Source of the DNA: Psychrobacter aquimaris
Lineage (GTDB): Bacteria > Pseudomonadota > Gammaproteobacteria > Pseudomonadales > Moraxellaceae
Assembly (NCBI RefSeq): GCF_016107525.1
Contig: NZ_JABASR010000004.1
Coordinates: 124,001 to 188,000 of the forward strand
Direction: 5' to 3'
DNA: 64,000 nucleotides
Positions 20,460-28,678 of the stretch are shown piece after piece. Position 1 is the stretch's first letter. Each line of letters begins with the position of its first letter. Below the pieces are notes generated by a model. It searched no databases. It saw only the letters and a program-made list of their open reading frames with translations, and was not told where the DNA came from. The translations under genes were made by a program, and so were the position numbers.

Positions 20460-21758
20460 TTGGTCATGCGTACCCATAAAAAATTATTTCTCTCTTTACT
20501 TGCTAGCACTTCAAGCTTAATACTTGCTCCTAGTGTTTTGGCTGCACCTGTCGTTCTGGAATTGAATTACGATATTCCTGTTCAACAAAACCAAGTCGCG
20601 TTTGTACCGTTTGCTGGTGATTCAGTGTTATCGCCAATTATTCTAAATGATTTGAGCAAAACAGAGCTAAAAGTGACTAGCAAGGATCTACCACAGCAGC
20701 CGCGCAGTAGCAGCGAGCTGGCAGGCACATTGCCGGTATGGCAAAGCATGGGGATTCCTTATCTAGTGGTCGGCAGCACCCGCAGCAATCGCGGTAAAAT
20801 AGTAACCGATTACGAAGTGATTGACGTTAAATCTGGTAGAGTAATCGAAGGCAAACAAAGCTTAACCGCGGACAATAATAAAGAAAGTATGCGCTATGCC
20901 GGTCACGTCATCGCCGATAAAGTATATGAGCTAATTACTGGTACGCCAGGTGACTTTTCAGGGCGTATTGCTTATATTGAAGAGATTGGTGCTGGTAAAG
21001 AAAAAGTCTCACGTTTAAAAGTGATGGATGCCGATGGCGAAAATGCCAAAACCATTACTGAAGTAACCGGTTCTATCTTTTCTCCAACATGGTCGCCAGA
21101 TGGCAACCGCATCGCTTATTCCGTACAACGCGATAAATCTTATCCCGTTATTTATGTACAAAGTGTGAGCGGTGGCGGTGCAACCCCGTTAACCCCCTTC
21201 CCTGGCAGTAATCTCAGTCCATCATTTTCACCAGATGGCAGCAAGATATTATTTTCTAGCAGCTTTGAAGGCAGTGCCGATATTTATGAGATGAGTGCCA
21301 GTGGTGGTCAACCTAGACGGCTGATCAATTGGCCAAGCAGTGAAGTGCAACCAAGTTATGCGCCTGATGGCAAATCCTTTGTTTTTGTATCAGACAAAAC
21401 TGGGTTTAACAAACCACAGATTTATCGTTATGAGTTTGGTTCAGGACGTACTACTAAGGTCTCAAGTAGCGGTTATGCCACTAGCCCGCAATTTAGTAGC
21501 GATGGCTCACAAATTGCCTTTTTAAGTGGTCGCTCAGCAGCGATCATGAATAGCGGCGGCGCGGTCACTGCTAATTTGGGCAATACAGGTATCGATGAAG
21601 CACCGAGCTTTTCGCCTAATGGTAAGCGTGTCGTCTACGCCTCAAAGCAAGGCGGCAAAGGCGTATTAACCATCAAATCATTGAATGGTGGCGAGTCATT
21701 TGGTAAGTCTGGTCAAGGCACTATTCGCTCACCAGTCTGGTCATCTAGTCCTAAATAA
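20460..21758 (+). CDS. tolB: Tol-Pal system beta-propeller protein TolB
   Basis: TolB is a periplasmic protein that binds Pal and TolA. The 432-residue product has a Sec signal peptide (about residues 1-30, ending ...VLAAP) and an N-terminal alpha/beta domain. A beta-propeller follows, built from repeated WSPDG-type WD40-like motifs (WSPDGNRIAYS, FSPDGSKILFSS, YAPDGKSFVFVS, FSSDGSQIAFLS, FSPNGKRVVYAS). A TTG at 20460 lies 6 nt after AGGAG, and an ATG at 20466 is the alternative. The operon ends at a strong terminator directly after this gene, so pal is not encoded downstream here as it is in most tol operons. Confidence 0.95.
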   Translation: MVMRTHKKLFLSLLASTSSLILAPSVLAAPVVLELNYDIPVQQNQVAFVPFAGDSVLSPIILNDLSKTELKVTSKDLPQQPRSSSELAGTLPVWQSMGIPYLVVGSTRSNRGKIVTDYEVIDVKSGRVIEGKQSLTADNNKESMRYAGHVIADKVYELITGTPGDFSGRIAYIEEIGAGKEKVSRLKVMDADGENAKTITEVTGSIFSPTWSPDGNRIAYSVQRDKSYPVIYVQSVSGGGATPLTPFPGSNLSPSFSPDGSKILFSSSFEGSADIYEMSASGGQPRRLINWPSSEVQPSYAPDGKSFVFVSDKTGFNKPQIYRYEFGSGRTTKVSSSGYATSPQFSSDGSQIAFLSGRSAAIMNSGGAVTANLGNTGIDEAPSFSPNGKRVVYASKQGGKGVLTIKSLNGGESFGKSGQGTIRSPVWSSSPK

Positions 21759-21803
21759 ACCATATTTATCATTATCTTTCTTAATTCATAAAGCCTTGCT
21801 TCT

Positions 21804-21838
21804 AAAAAAGCGCCTAATTATTTATTAGGCGCTTTTTT
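21804..21838 (+). terminator. Intrinsic terminator after tolB
   Basis: Arms at 21804-21818 and 21824-21838 (AAGCGCCTAAT with ATTAGGCGCTT plus A/T runs) form a strong stem. It ends the tol operon and can also act on leftward reads. Confidence 0.9.
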
Positions 21839-21919
21839 ACCTTGCGGGGAATGGTTAAGCAATGTTTGTACGAACCATTTTGCTTAAACAACTATTAGCT
21901 AAAAATTTAAATAATAGTG

Positions 21920-22642
21920 TTATTCATCGCTCGGATCACCCGCTGATGGATTTGGATGCCGCAGTTTTGCCACATCTTCAGCAGTAACGGTATCGGTAAA
22001 ACCATTTAGGTCACTGACCACATATTGAGTAACCGCAGCCATCTGCGCATCGTTCATCATCCCATGGAATGACGGCATACCACGAAAGCCATTAATCAAG
22101 ATATCGATGATGTAATACTTTGATTGCATCTTACTGTTATTCGCCAGTGGCGGATAATAGCCTGCCCCGTAAGCACCCTCGCCTTTATGCATGTGGCAAG
22201 CCGCACAAGAGTCGTGATACAGCTTTTTGCCATCTGTCGTCACAAAGGCATTTGTGCCTTCAAACTTTGCGTCCCACTCAGTAATGCTTGGGTCATCTTC
22301 CATATTGGGCAATGAGCTGTCATCGACAATATTGATAGCAGGTGCTGTAAGCTCTTCACGGCTCATATAAACGCCGCCCCACGCACCCGTATTTCGGCTT
22401 GCTTGATAGTCATTGGTTGTTAGGGAATCCTGATCTTGTACACTGGAAACCGTCACTTCATCATCTGACTGTTGACTACAGCCCAACAGTACTGTACTAC
22501 TTATCCCACTCAGCAGCATCACCGTCAGCAGTTTGAGTGTCATGTTTTTCATGACTTTTTTCTTCAAGATTGCCTTCTTCAAGATTGCCTTCTTCAAGAT
22601 TGCCTTCTTCAAGATTGCCTTCTTCACGATTGCATTGTCCAT
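21920..22642 (-). CDS. Mono-heme cytochrome c lipoprotein with KKAIL repeat N-terminus
   Basis: A class-I-type cytochrome c domain carries one heme site, CAACH near residue 145, and a candidate distal Met in the GFRGMPSFHGMMND stretch. A lipoprotein signal (LLTVMLLSGISSTVLLGC) ends at Cys55, so the mature protein is probably membrane-anchored and periplasmic. The frame from the ATG at 22642, with an AGAGG site, has an odd start: four KKAIL repeats from a 15-bp tandem repeat precede the signal. An internal ATG at 22552 (residue 31) would give a normal 25-residue lipoprotein signal. It lies 44 nt downstream of the amine oxidase gene and is its likely electron acceptor. Confidence 0.85.
   Translation of the reverse strand: MDNAIVKKAILKKAILKKAILKKAILKKKVMKNMTLKLLTVMLLSGISSTVLLGCSQQSDDEVTVSSVQDQDSLTTNDYQASRNTGAWGGVYMSREELTAPAINIVDDSSLPNMEDDPSITEWDAKFEGTNAFVTTDGKKLYHDSCAACHMHKGEGAYGAGYYPPLANNSKMQSKYYIIDILINGFRGMPSFHGMMNDAQMAAVTQYVVSDLNGFTDTVTAEDVAKLRHPNPSAGDPSDE
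22560..22634. repeat. 15-bp tandem repeat in the 5' end of the cytochrome c gene
   Basis: The unit TTCTTCAAGATTGCC occurs four times perfectly (22560-22619) and once imperfectly (22620-22634). On the minus strand it encodes KKAIL units in frame. Confidence 0.92.
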
Positions 22643-22686
22643 GATAGCCTCTGAATCTTATCGTTATTCATATTAACCAAGCGTTA

Positions 22687-24288
22687 TTAAGCAAGCATTT
22701 TTGCTTTTTTATGTAGGCGCTTTGCGGCATCCATACCAGATAAAATAGCACCTTCTTGCCATGCCGGAATGTGTGAGCAATGCTCGCCCGCCAGTACAAT
22801 ACGATTATCAATACTGCACAAGGTGTCGTAATGCTGACGACGGGTCGACTCATTCCAAATACCATAACAGCCAAGCGTCCATGGAATACGGTGCCAGACA
22901 ACTGATGTCCCTGCGCGGAATTCTTTTGGATACTGAGGATGGATGTATTTACCATAAGCAAGCGCGACATTAATACGTTCTTGCGGCGTTAAGGTATTAA
23001 ACTTATAAGAAGTTGGACCATAACCATAAGCGCCAAGTAGCACGCCAGTACCATCTTTAAACATATTTTGTGAAGGATAGGCAATCTGCGCAATGGGCAT
23101 ATCGGTATAAGTCAGACCACCAAATATCCACTCGTCTTCTTCCCAAAACCGGCGATTGAACTCTAGACCAACTTTATAAGAAGTTTCATAAGGTACAGCG
23201 GCCATCGCCTGCTTCATCGGTTTTGAGACATTGATATCAAGCTGCGTCAGTACAGTAAGCGGAATATTGCACACGCACCAATCTGCACGAATGGTTTTGG
23301 TGGCACCATTTGGACTGTTGCTGTCTACATAATCGACCGTTACGCCACTGTCATCTTGATGGATTTTAGTGACTTTAGCATTAAACTCAATCAGATCACG
23401 GCATTCACGAGTGAACGCATCACCGATTTTCCCCATACCACCTACTGGCTGAAACATCGTCGGTTGATGAGCATAAGTCATATGGTTGCCATAAATATCT
23501 GCCCACATACCCGAATCTAATATCTCACTGATTGGCAAAGGTTTTGATGGTGTCGCATCAGGCATCAAGCCACCACCCGGAAACACATTAAAACCGCGAT
23601 GTTTACTGGTCTCATTACTGGCGCGATAGCGATAATCTTTATCAAGCACACCCCAACCTTTTAAACCTTCTAATAGCTTTTCTTTATCCTCAGTATTGAT
23701 CGAGCGATCAAGACCACCGACGTTGACTGATTTCGATAGCAGCTCCGCGACATGACCTTGGATATCGTTTTTCACATCGCCCAAACGCTGCGGTACGCCG
23801 TCGAAATGAGTACTTCGATGCAAATAAGCACGATCATTGGTTTGAATAAAGGGCTGCATTTCAACACCGAACTGTTTGCAATAATGGAAGACGGCATAAT
23901 GATGGCTTGGCAGACGCCACGGTCCACCATTAAAGTAATTGCCCTCTTCAAAATCACAGGTGACTTCTTCGCCGCCAAGCTCGGTATATTTATCACCGCT
24001 GTTCAATGTCCAGCTACGACCGCCGCCACGATTTTGATATTCGAGCACTTTGACATCGTAGCCCGCTTTACGTAACTCATAAGCTGCGGTCAGCCCGCCA
24101 AGACCCGCACCAAGAATGACGATACTAGCGCCCGGAGGTGCACCCTTAAGATCCATGGTCTCTTTAAAACTCGACTCTGACGCAAATCCTAATGTCGTCA
24201 TCGCCTGATACATCGCGGTCGCGCCTGCTGTTTTACCAATCATCGAGAGCAGTTGGCGCCGCGTTGGTGATTGAAGCATATCTTTCAT
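22687..24288 (-). CDS. Periplasmic flavin monoamine oxidase-family protein (Tat signal)
   Basis: A 533-residue FAD enzyme of the monoamine oxidase superfamily. A twin-arginine signal (TRRQLL, residues 9-14, followed by a hydrophobic stretch) indicates Tat export as a folded flavoprotein. The FAD-binding glycine motif GAGLGGLTAAYELRKAGYDV starts at residue 60. The C-terminal GEHCSHIPAWQEGAILSG is the family FAD-contact region. Flanking c-type cytochrome genes suggest that electrons go to heme rather than oxygen, which would make it a dehydrogenase. The substrate is unknown, with an amine or amino acid most likely. The ATG at 24288 has an AAGGA site. Confidence 0.87.
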   Translation of the reverse strand: MKDMLQSPTRRQLLSMIGKTAGATAMYQAMTTLGFASESSFKETMDLKGAPPGASIVILGAGLGGLTAAYELRKAGYDVKVLEYQNRGGGRSWTLNSGDKYTELGGEEVTCDFEEGNYFNGGPWRLPSHHYAVFHYCKQFGVEMQPFIQTNDRAYLHRSTHFDGVPQRLGDVKNDIQGHVAELLSKSVNVGGLDRSINTEDKEKLLEGLKGWGVLDKDYRYRASNETSKHRGFNVFPGGGLMPDATPSKPLPISEILDSGMWADIYGNHMTYAHQPTMFQPVGGMGKIGDAFTRECRDLIEFNAKVTKIHQDDSGVTVDYVDSNSPNGATKTIRADWCVCNIPLTVLTQLDINVSKPMKQAMAAVPYETSYKVGLEFNRRFWEEDEWIFGGLTYTDMPIAQIAYPSQNMFKDGTGVLLGAYGYGPTSYKFNTLTPQERINVALAYGKYIHPQYPKEFRAGTSVVWHRIPWTLGCYGIWNESTRRQHYDTLCSIDNRIVLAGEHCSHIPAWQEGAILSGMDAAKRLHKKAKMLA

Positions 24289-24504
24289 AATAATGTCCTT
24301 AAAGTAGACGTTCGTGCAAGACGGTAGGTGCTTTTTTTATTAATAACGACTCAATTTCATTAATCTACTTGGCTTAATTTTATCTATATTTGCCAATTTA
24401 TAGCGCTCTACCTTGCTGCCCTTCGTCCTTGTCTGATAATAACCATGTGAAATGTATTTATAATGTTCGTTACTGCACTGTCTTATTAAATATAAACATT
24501 CAAA

Positions 24505-25974
24505 TTAACGACGGCGCCTAGACCGCAAGATTGCTCGTATAATAAATACAATGATAATAATAGCCACGATGATGCCGATTACTGCCAGTAAGCCCGCATA
24601 TTTGATTAAAAAGGGCTTGTTAGCACTCGTCGTTGCGATACGATCAACATCACTAGCACTCACATCACTACTGGTAAGACCACCAAAATTCACACGTACA
24701 TAATTGGTGATACCAGCGATTTGCTCACTATTTAGCTCGTCTGAAAACCCTGGCATGATGGGCGACGTATTAGTCGCTCCCTCTACCCCATGAAGGATCA
24801 TATTGACCAGCGCATCAGGTTTTTCGCGGCGAATGCTGCTGAGTCCAACGATAGGGGCGTAACGCGCATCAGGCTGACCATAACCATCAACGCCGTGACA
24901 ACTACCACAGGCTGCCAAATATAGCGATTCTGGTGAATTGCTGCCATTACTCACCTGCTCTTTGGCTTGGGCTAAATAGTCTTTTTGCGCCAGTAAATCA
25001 TGAGTGATAGATTCGCTAATGGGTGTTGGTAAACGCGAGACATCAACGGCTGCGACCTTATCATCTGTTTGGATAGCAGGTACCGCTTTTAGATAAGAAG
25101 CAATGGCAGTCAAATCTTCATTTTTTAGGTAGCGCGTACTATGCGCAACTGCCTCACCCATAGGACCACCCGCATAGGCGCGCTGGTCAAGCTCACCAGT
25201 ACGCAGATAAGTGACAATATCTTGTTCACTCCAACTACCGATACCGCTCGACTCGTCAGGCGTGATATTTGGTGCATGCCAATGACCAAGCTGAGCACCT
25301 GAAAGATACATTTTTTTATCAAAACCCATGGTGCTATTACGCGGGGTATGGCAAGTACCGCAGTGCTCTAAGTTATTGACAATATATTCACCACGTTGCT
25401 GCGTCTCGGTGAGACCATCACGGTTTTCAGTAGACGGGACATTGAGAAAATTCCAGCCAATCATTAAGCTGCGAATGTTAAAGGGAAATGGTAGGTCAGT
25501 TTTATATTTTGGGGCTTCATCGACAGCAGGTACGGTTTGCAGATAAGCAAACAACGCACTGATATCTTCTTCTTTCATACCACCATAAGAAGGATATGGC
25601 ATGGCAGGGTAAAGCATATGGCTTGGCGTACGGCCTTTTTGCAACGCGTTCTTTAAATCCGTTTCGGTATAATTACCGATACCGTAACGTTTAGACGGGG
25701 TAATGTTGGTTGAATAGATATCCCCCATCGGCGTTTCGATCTCTGTACCGCCAGTATAATCTTCGCCGTGACATGCCATACAGTCAGCAGCACGGGCAAT
25801 GTAGGCACCGCGGTTGACAAGCTCGCTATTGGCTGGACTAATATTAGGTAGACTGGCATTAGGCAAACTAGCATTGGCTAGGCTCGTATTAACGACGCTT
25901 GCGCCTTCAGCCATCACAGCGCTGGAGGTCATACCAATGACGAGCATCGATAACATCACAGAAAGTGGCTTCAT
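24505..25974 (-). CDS. Membrane-anchored tri-heme cytochrome c
   Basis: The 489-residue protein has a Sec signal and three class I cytochrome c modules with heme sites CMACH (about residue 65), CGTCH (about 207) and CGSCH (about 355). A C-terminal membrane helix ends in RSRRRR. This layout matches the cytochrome subunit of periplasmic flavin- or PQQ-dependent dehydrogenases (gluconate 2-dehydrogenase and alcohol dehydrogenase type), which pass electrons to ubiquinone. Between signal and first module lies a NASLPN repeat (about residues 33-46). It lies 216 nt upstream of the oxidase gene on the same strand and has a GAGGA ribosome site. Confidence 0.9.
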   Translation of the reverse strand: MKPLSVMLSMLVIGMTSSAVMAEGASVVNTSLANASLPNASLPNISPANSELVNRGAYIARAADCMACHGEDYTGGTEIETPMGDIYSTNITPSKRYGIGNYTETDLKNALQKGRTPSHMLYPAMPYPSYGGMKEEDISALFAYLQTVPAVDEAPKYKTDLPFPFNIRSLMIGWNFLNVPSTENRDGLTETQQRGEYIVNNLEHCGTCHTPRNSTMGFDKKMYLSGAQLGHWHAPNITPDESSGIGSWSEQDIVTYLRTGELDQRAYAGGPMGEAVAHSTRYLKNEDLTAIASYLKAVPAIQTDDKVAAVDVSRLPTPISESITHDLLAQKDYLAQAKEQVSNGSNSPESLYLAACGSCHGVDGYGQPDARYAPIVGLSSIRREKPDALVNMILHGVEGATNTSPIMPGFSDELNSEQIAGITNYVRVNFGGLTSSDVSASDVDRIATTSANKPFLIKYAGLLAVIGIIVAIIIIVFIIRAILRSRRRR

Positions 25975-26614
25975 AATATCCTCATATAGCTGGCACCTAG
26001 GGTGTTGTAATTATTATTAGGACGAATTATTGAGACGAGACATTCGATATGGAGCAAGTCTTTATGACAGATTGATTGTTAGACTCAACTGATAATCCAT
26101 TAAATGAGGTAGCAAATCATCCAGTAAATGCTTAATAAAATAGGGTGATAAAAACAACTCCAGAAAAATACTTGCTAGAGAATGTCTACTCACTCTACTA
26201 ATGTAAGACTATTTCGCTACTATTACTTATGGAGTAACTTATTGGTCTCAAATTTTTACAAAACTTAAAGAACCACTTCATCGCTATCATTTTTTGATAA
26301 GGTAGTATATTTTTTTATATTATAATAATAGACAATTTAAATAATATCTTTAAAATCAGCAATTAAAGCCCTATTTTTTGGTCGTATACCTTTTATAAAA
26401 GAGCTGTCATTGTAAGTAACTTTCACAAATGCGCTTCATTTTTTGTCATCACTGGTTTTAGCGGTACATAATAGATACATAGGCTTAAGTCAGAACTCGC
26501 TTTTTTTACCCGTCATATTGTGATGATGCTATGAAACAAGCTATTGCACCGCATCATATTTTGTTTATGATAGGCGCTATTTCCACGTTGCCGATCGCCG
26601 CCTGAGACACCACT
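25975..26614. other. 640-nt divergent spacer
   Basis: AT-rich sequence upstream of both the tri-heme cytochrome gene and the small lipoprotein gene. It probably holds both promoters. A 24-codon frame at 26531-26605 is the only coding candidate. No RNA gene or terminator was recognised. Confidence 0.5.
26531..26605 (+). CDS. Possible 24-residue leader-like ORF
   Basis: The ATG at 26531 opens a short hydrophobic peptide (MKQAIAPHHILFMIGAIS... ending PIAA), 9 nt before the lipoprotein gene. It resembles a bare signal sequence. No convincing ribosome site is visible. It could be a leader peptide, a gene relic or chance. Confidence 0.2.
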   Translation: MKQAIAPHHILFMIGAISTLPIAA

Positions 26615-26800
26615 ATGAAGTTATCAATACTCGCTTATATATTTACATCAGCTCTATTACTGACAGGCTGTCAATCGTTTCAGTTTGTCGACAGCCCTAT
26701 TCCTGTTAATGCCACCCCTATCAATAGCATACTGGTCAAAAATGCGCCTACCACCACTGTACAAAATCAAAATACTACCAGTACAAAAAATCAAAATTAG
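26615..26800 (+). CDS. Small lipoprotein, 61 residues
   Basis: A lipoprotein signal is evident: MKLS, a hydrophobic core, and the lipobox LLTGC with the lipidated Cys at residue 19. The mature part is only about 42 residues, rich in Pro, Thr, Asn and Gln, and probably unstructured (ending TTTVQNQNTTSTKNQN). No family was recognised. A strong terminator follows at 26838-26868. The ribosome site is weak, so confidence rests on the signal sequence and the terminator. Confidence 0.6.
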   Translation: MKLSILAYIFTSALLLTGCQSFQFVDSPIPVNATPINSILVKNAPTTTVQNQNTTSTKNQN

Positions 26801-26837
26801 TGCCATCACACCATCACACTCATAAAATAAATAAAAA

Positions 26838-26868
26838 AAAGGCAGATATCGGTTTGATATCTGCCTTT
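26838..26868. terminator. Bidirectional intrinsic terminator
   Basis: Perfect 13-bp arms AAAGGCAGATATC (26838-26850) and GATATCTGCCTTT (26856-26868), with A and T runs. It serves both the small lipoprotein gene and the convergent flavodoxin operon. Confidence 0.92.
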
Positions 26869-26911
26869 AATATTTAATAAATAACTTTTAATGACTCAAT
26901 AGCTACTCATT

Positions 26912-27520
26912 TCAGCGGCGTGCTGATGCTGGCTGATGCTTGATAATTGTCTTGGCCAAATGATCGCCGAACCAAATAGCCGTATCAATATCTCCGGCTC
27001 CTGGTGTTTCCTCAGGTGGACCATCAAGTGACTGGGTCATCAAGCCCAAAAAGCTAGATAGACGGTTTAAATCATGAGCTTCATGGCCTGTCGGCATCAG
27101 CGGTAATCCAATCCAGTTCATACCGTGCTGCATCGCATATAAAGAAATCTGCTGCAATACCGCCAGCTTATCACCGCTCAGCCCACCAGAGTTGGCAAAA
27201 GCCGCTGCCCACTTGCCTTCCCATTTACGATGATACCAGCGCTTTGAGGTTTCATCCATAAACGTCTTAAATTCAGCAGTGACACTACCCATATATACGG
27301 CACTACCGAAAACCAGCAAATCAGCTTGATCTAAATAATCCCAGTCAACCTTGTGGACATCAACGGTTTTGGCCTGTGCTTCTGGCAATTGCTGGCGTGC
27401 CCCTTTGACGATCGCTTCAGCGACGCGCTTGGTATGACCGTAATTGCTATGATAAATAACGGCAATAGATACAGTCGGTATGCTATCAGTAGTTAAAGAC
27501 GATTTGGCAGGTGTATTCAT
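26912..27520 (-). CDS. Flavodoxin/NAD(P)H:quinone oxidoreductase-like protein
   Basis: A 202-residue cytoplasmic protein with the FMN phosphate-binding motif SNYGHTKRVAEAI near residues 25-37 and the WrbA-type phrase LLVFGSAVYMGSVTAEFKTFMD. A later GHEAHDLNRLSSFLG helix also fits the flavodoxin-like fold. Family members bind FMN and reduce quinones or act in redox defence. The substrate is not determined. It is last in a probable rluD-pgeF-flavodoxin transcript on the minus strand, 86 nt after pgeF. Confidence 0.82.
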   Translation of the reverse strand: MNTPAKSSLTTDSIPTVSIAVIYHSNYGHTKRVAEAIVKGARQQLPEAQAKTVDVHKVDWDYLDQADLLVFGSAVYMGSVTAEFKTFMDETSKRWYHRKWEGKWAAAFANSGGLSGDKLAVLQQISLYAMQHGMNWIGLPLMPTGHEAHDLNRLSSFLGLMTQSLDGPPEETPGAGDIDTAIWFGDHLAKTIIKHQPASARR

Positions 27521-27606
27521 ACAAACTCTAATAATGGCTATAAATGGTTAGATAAAAACAATATAAGTTCAACAGTTAATCGCACGCAACAGCAAATAGC
27601 GTAATC

Positions 27607-28572
27607 CTACGCAGTTCCACGTACAATGACCAACGCCATCCGCCCTGTAGCAGGCTGCTGCAGATGCGTTTGACGCCGATAAGAGTAATAGTAGTCATCA
27701 GCATAACTACAGCTGCTAGATAAGGTGTCATCTACTATAACATCCAAAGTGTTTAGCTGATCCGCTGCCAACTTTGGTAAGTTCAGCTTGACCTTACCCG
27801 AATCAACTGTAGCACAGCTTGACGGTTTATCAACCGTATTATGTAAATCCTGAGTGTTGCTATCGCCTTTAATAACAGCCACAGAATCTATGACGTATAA
27901 CGAATCAAAATGTTCAATGTTTGCTGTATTCAATAACTTATTTTCTGTGCAACCTTTTAGTAATTGGTTGCGGACTTGAGCGCCAACTTCATAGCTGTCT
28001 TGACTGATACAAACGCCAATCCAAGCTTTGACTTGTCCCGATTCCGTAAAGCGTTGAACAGTCGCTTGAATAACCCCGCAAGCCAGACCTTGCCAACCAG
28101 CATGAATCGCTGCCATTTGACCACTAGCTGGCTGATATAAGACTATCGGCACACAGTCAGCCGTCATTATCGCCAGCCCAAGGCCTTGTTGCCGACTGAC
28201 CATCGCGTCAGCAGACATTGGCGTCATACATAGCGCTGTGCCATCAATATCATGAATTTGCTTGCCATGAACTTGGTTAACCCAGTGCAAGCGTTTGATG
28301 GGTACATGTTTAGGGTCTTTCGACGATAAGGGTACAAGCTGCTCATTGATGGCAGATAATAAGCGCATGCGATTGCTCAGCACTTTTGCAGCATCGTCAT
28401 TGACATGCAAACCTAAATTTAGCTCACCGTAATTCGCTTGACGTTGCTGTCGTACCATCTGTTCTGTGGGTTGGTCTGGTGAGTCAACATCATCGCTCGC
28501 AAAGGCGGCTGTTTGAAAAACAGCCACATCATCAATCTGTGCAAGCAATGTCATAGGAAAGTTATGAGTCAT
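27607..28572 (-). CDS. pgeF: Peptidoglycan editing factor PgeF (YfiH/DUF152 laccase-domain protein)
   Basis: The 321-residue protein has the YfiH-family zinc-site context: TADCVPIVLYQP (Cys ligand region), HAGWQGLACGV (His ligand) and HWVNQVHG near the start. E. coli PgeF prevents incorporation of wrong amino acids into peptidoglycan stems, while relatives act as purine nucleoside phosphorylases. The family is often mislabelled polyphenol oxidase. It is longer than the roughly 245-residue norm, because of an insertion near residues 225-265 rich in Asp/Ser/Asn and a longer N-terminus. It follows rluD, as in E. coli. Confidence 0.88.
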   Translation of the reverse strand: MTHNFPMTLLAQIDDVAVFQTAAFASDDVDSPDQPTEQMVRQQRQANYGELNLGLHVNDDAAKVLSNRMRLLSAINEQLVPLSSKDPKHVPIKRLHWVNQVHGKQIHDIDGTALCMTPMSADAMVSRQQGLGLAIMTADCVPIVLYQPASGQMAAIHAGWQGLACGVIQATVQRFTESGQVKAWIGVCISQDSYEVGAQVRNQLLKGCTENKLLNTANIEHFDSLYVIDSVAVIKGDSNTQDLHNTVDKPSSCATVDSGKVKLNLPKLAADQLNTLDVIVDDTLSSSCSYADDYYYSYRRQTHLQQPATGRMALVIVRGTA

Positions 28573-28678
28573 GGCTGATTTACCGTCTTAATGGGTAGTT
28601 TCTACGTCACGGATCGCTATTTACTTGGGCTCTCTGTTTTTTACAAGCGTATTCACACTCCTATTTACACAGAGCGGT

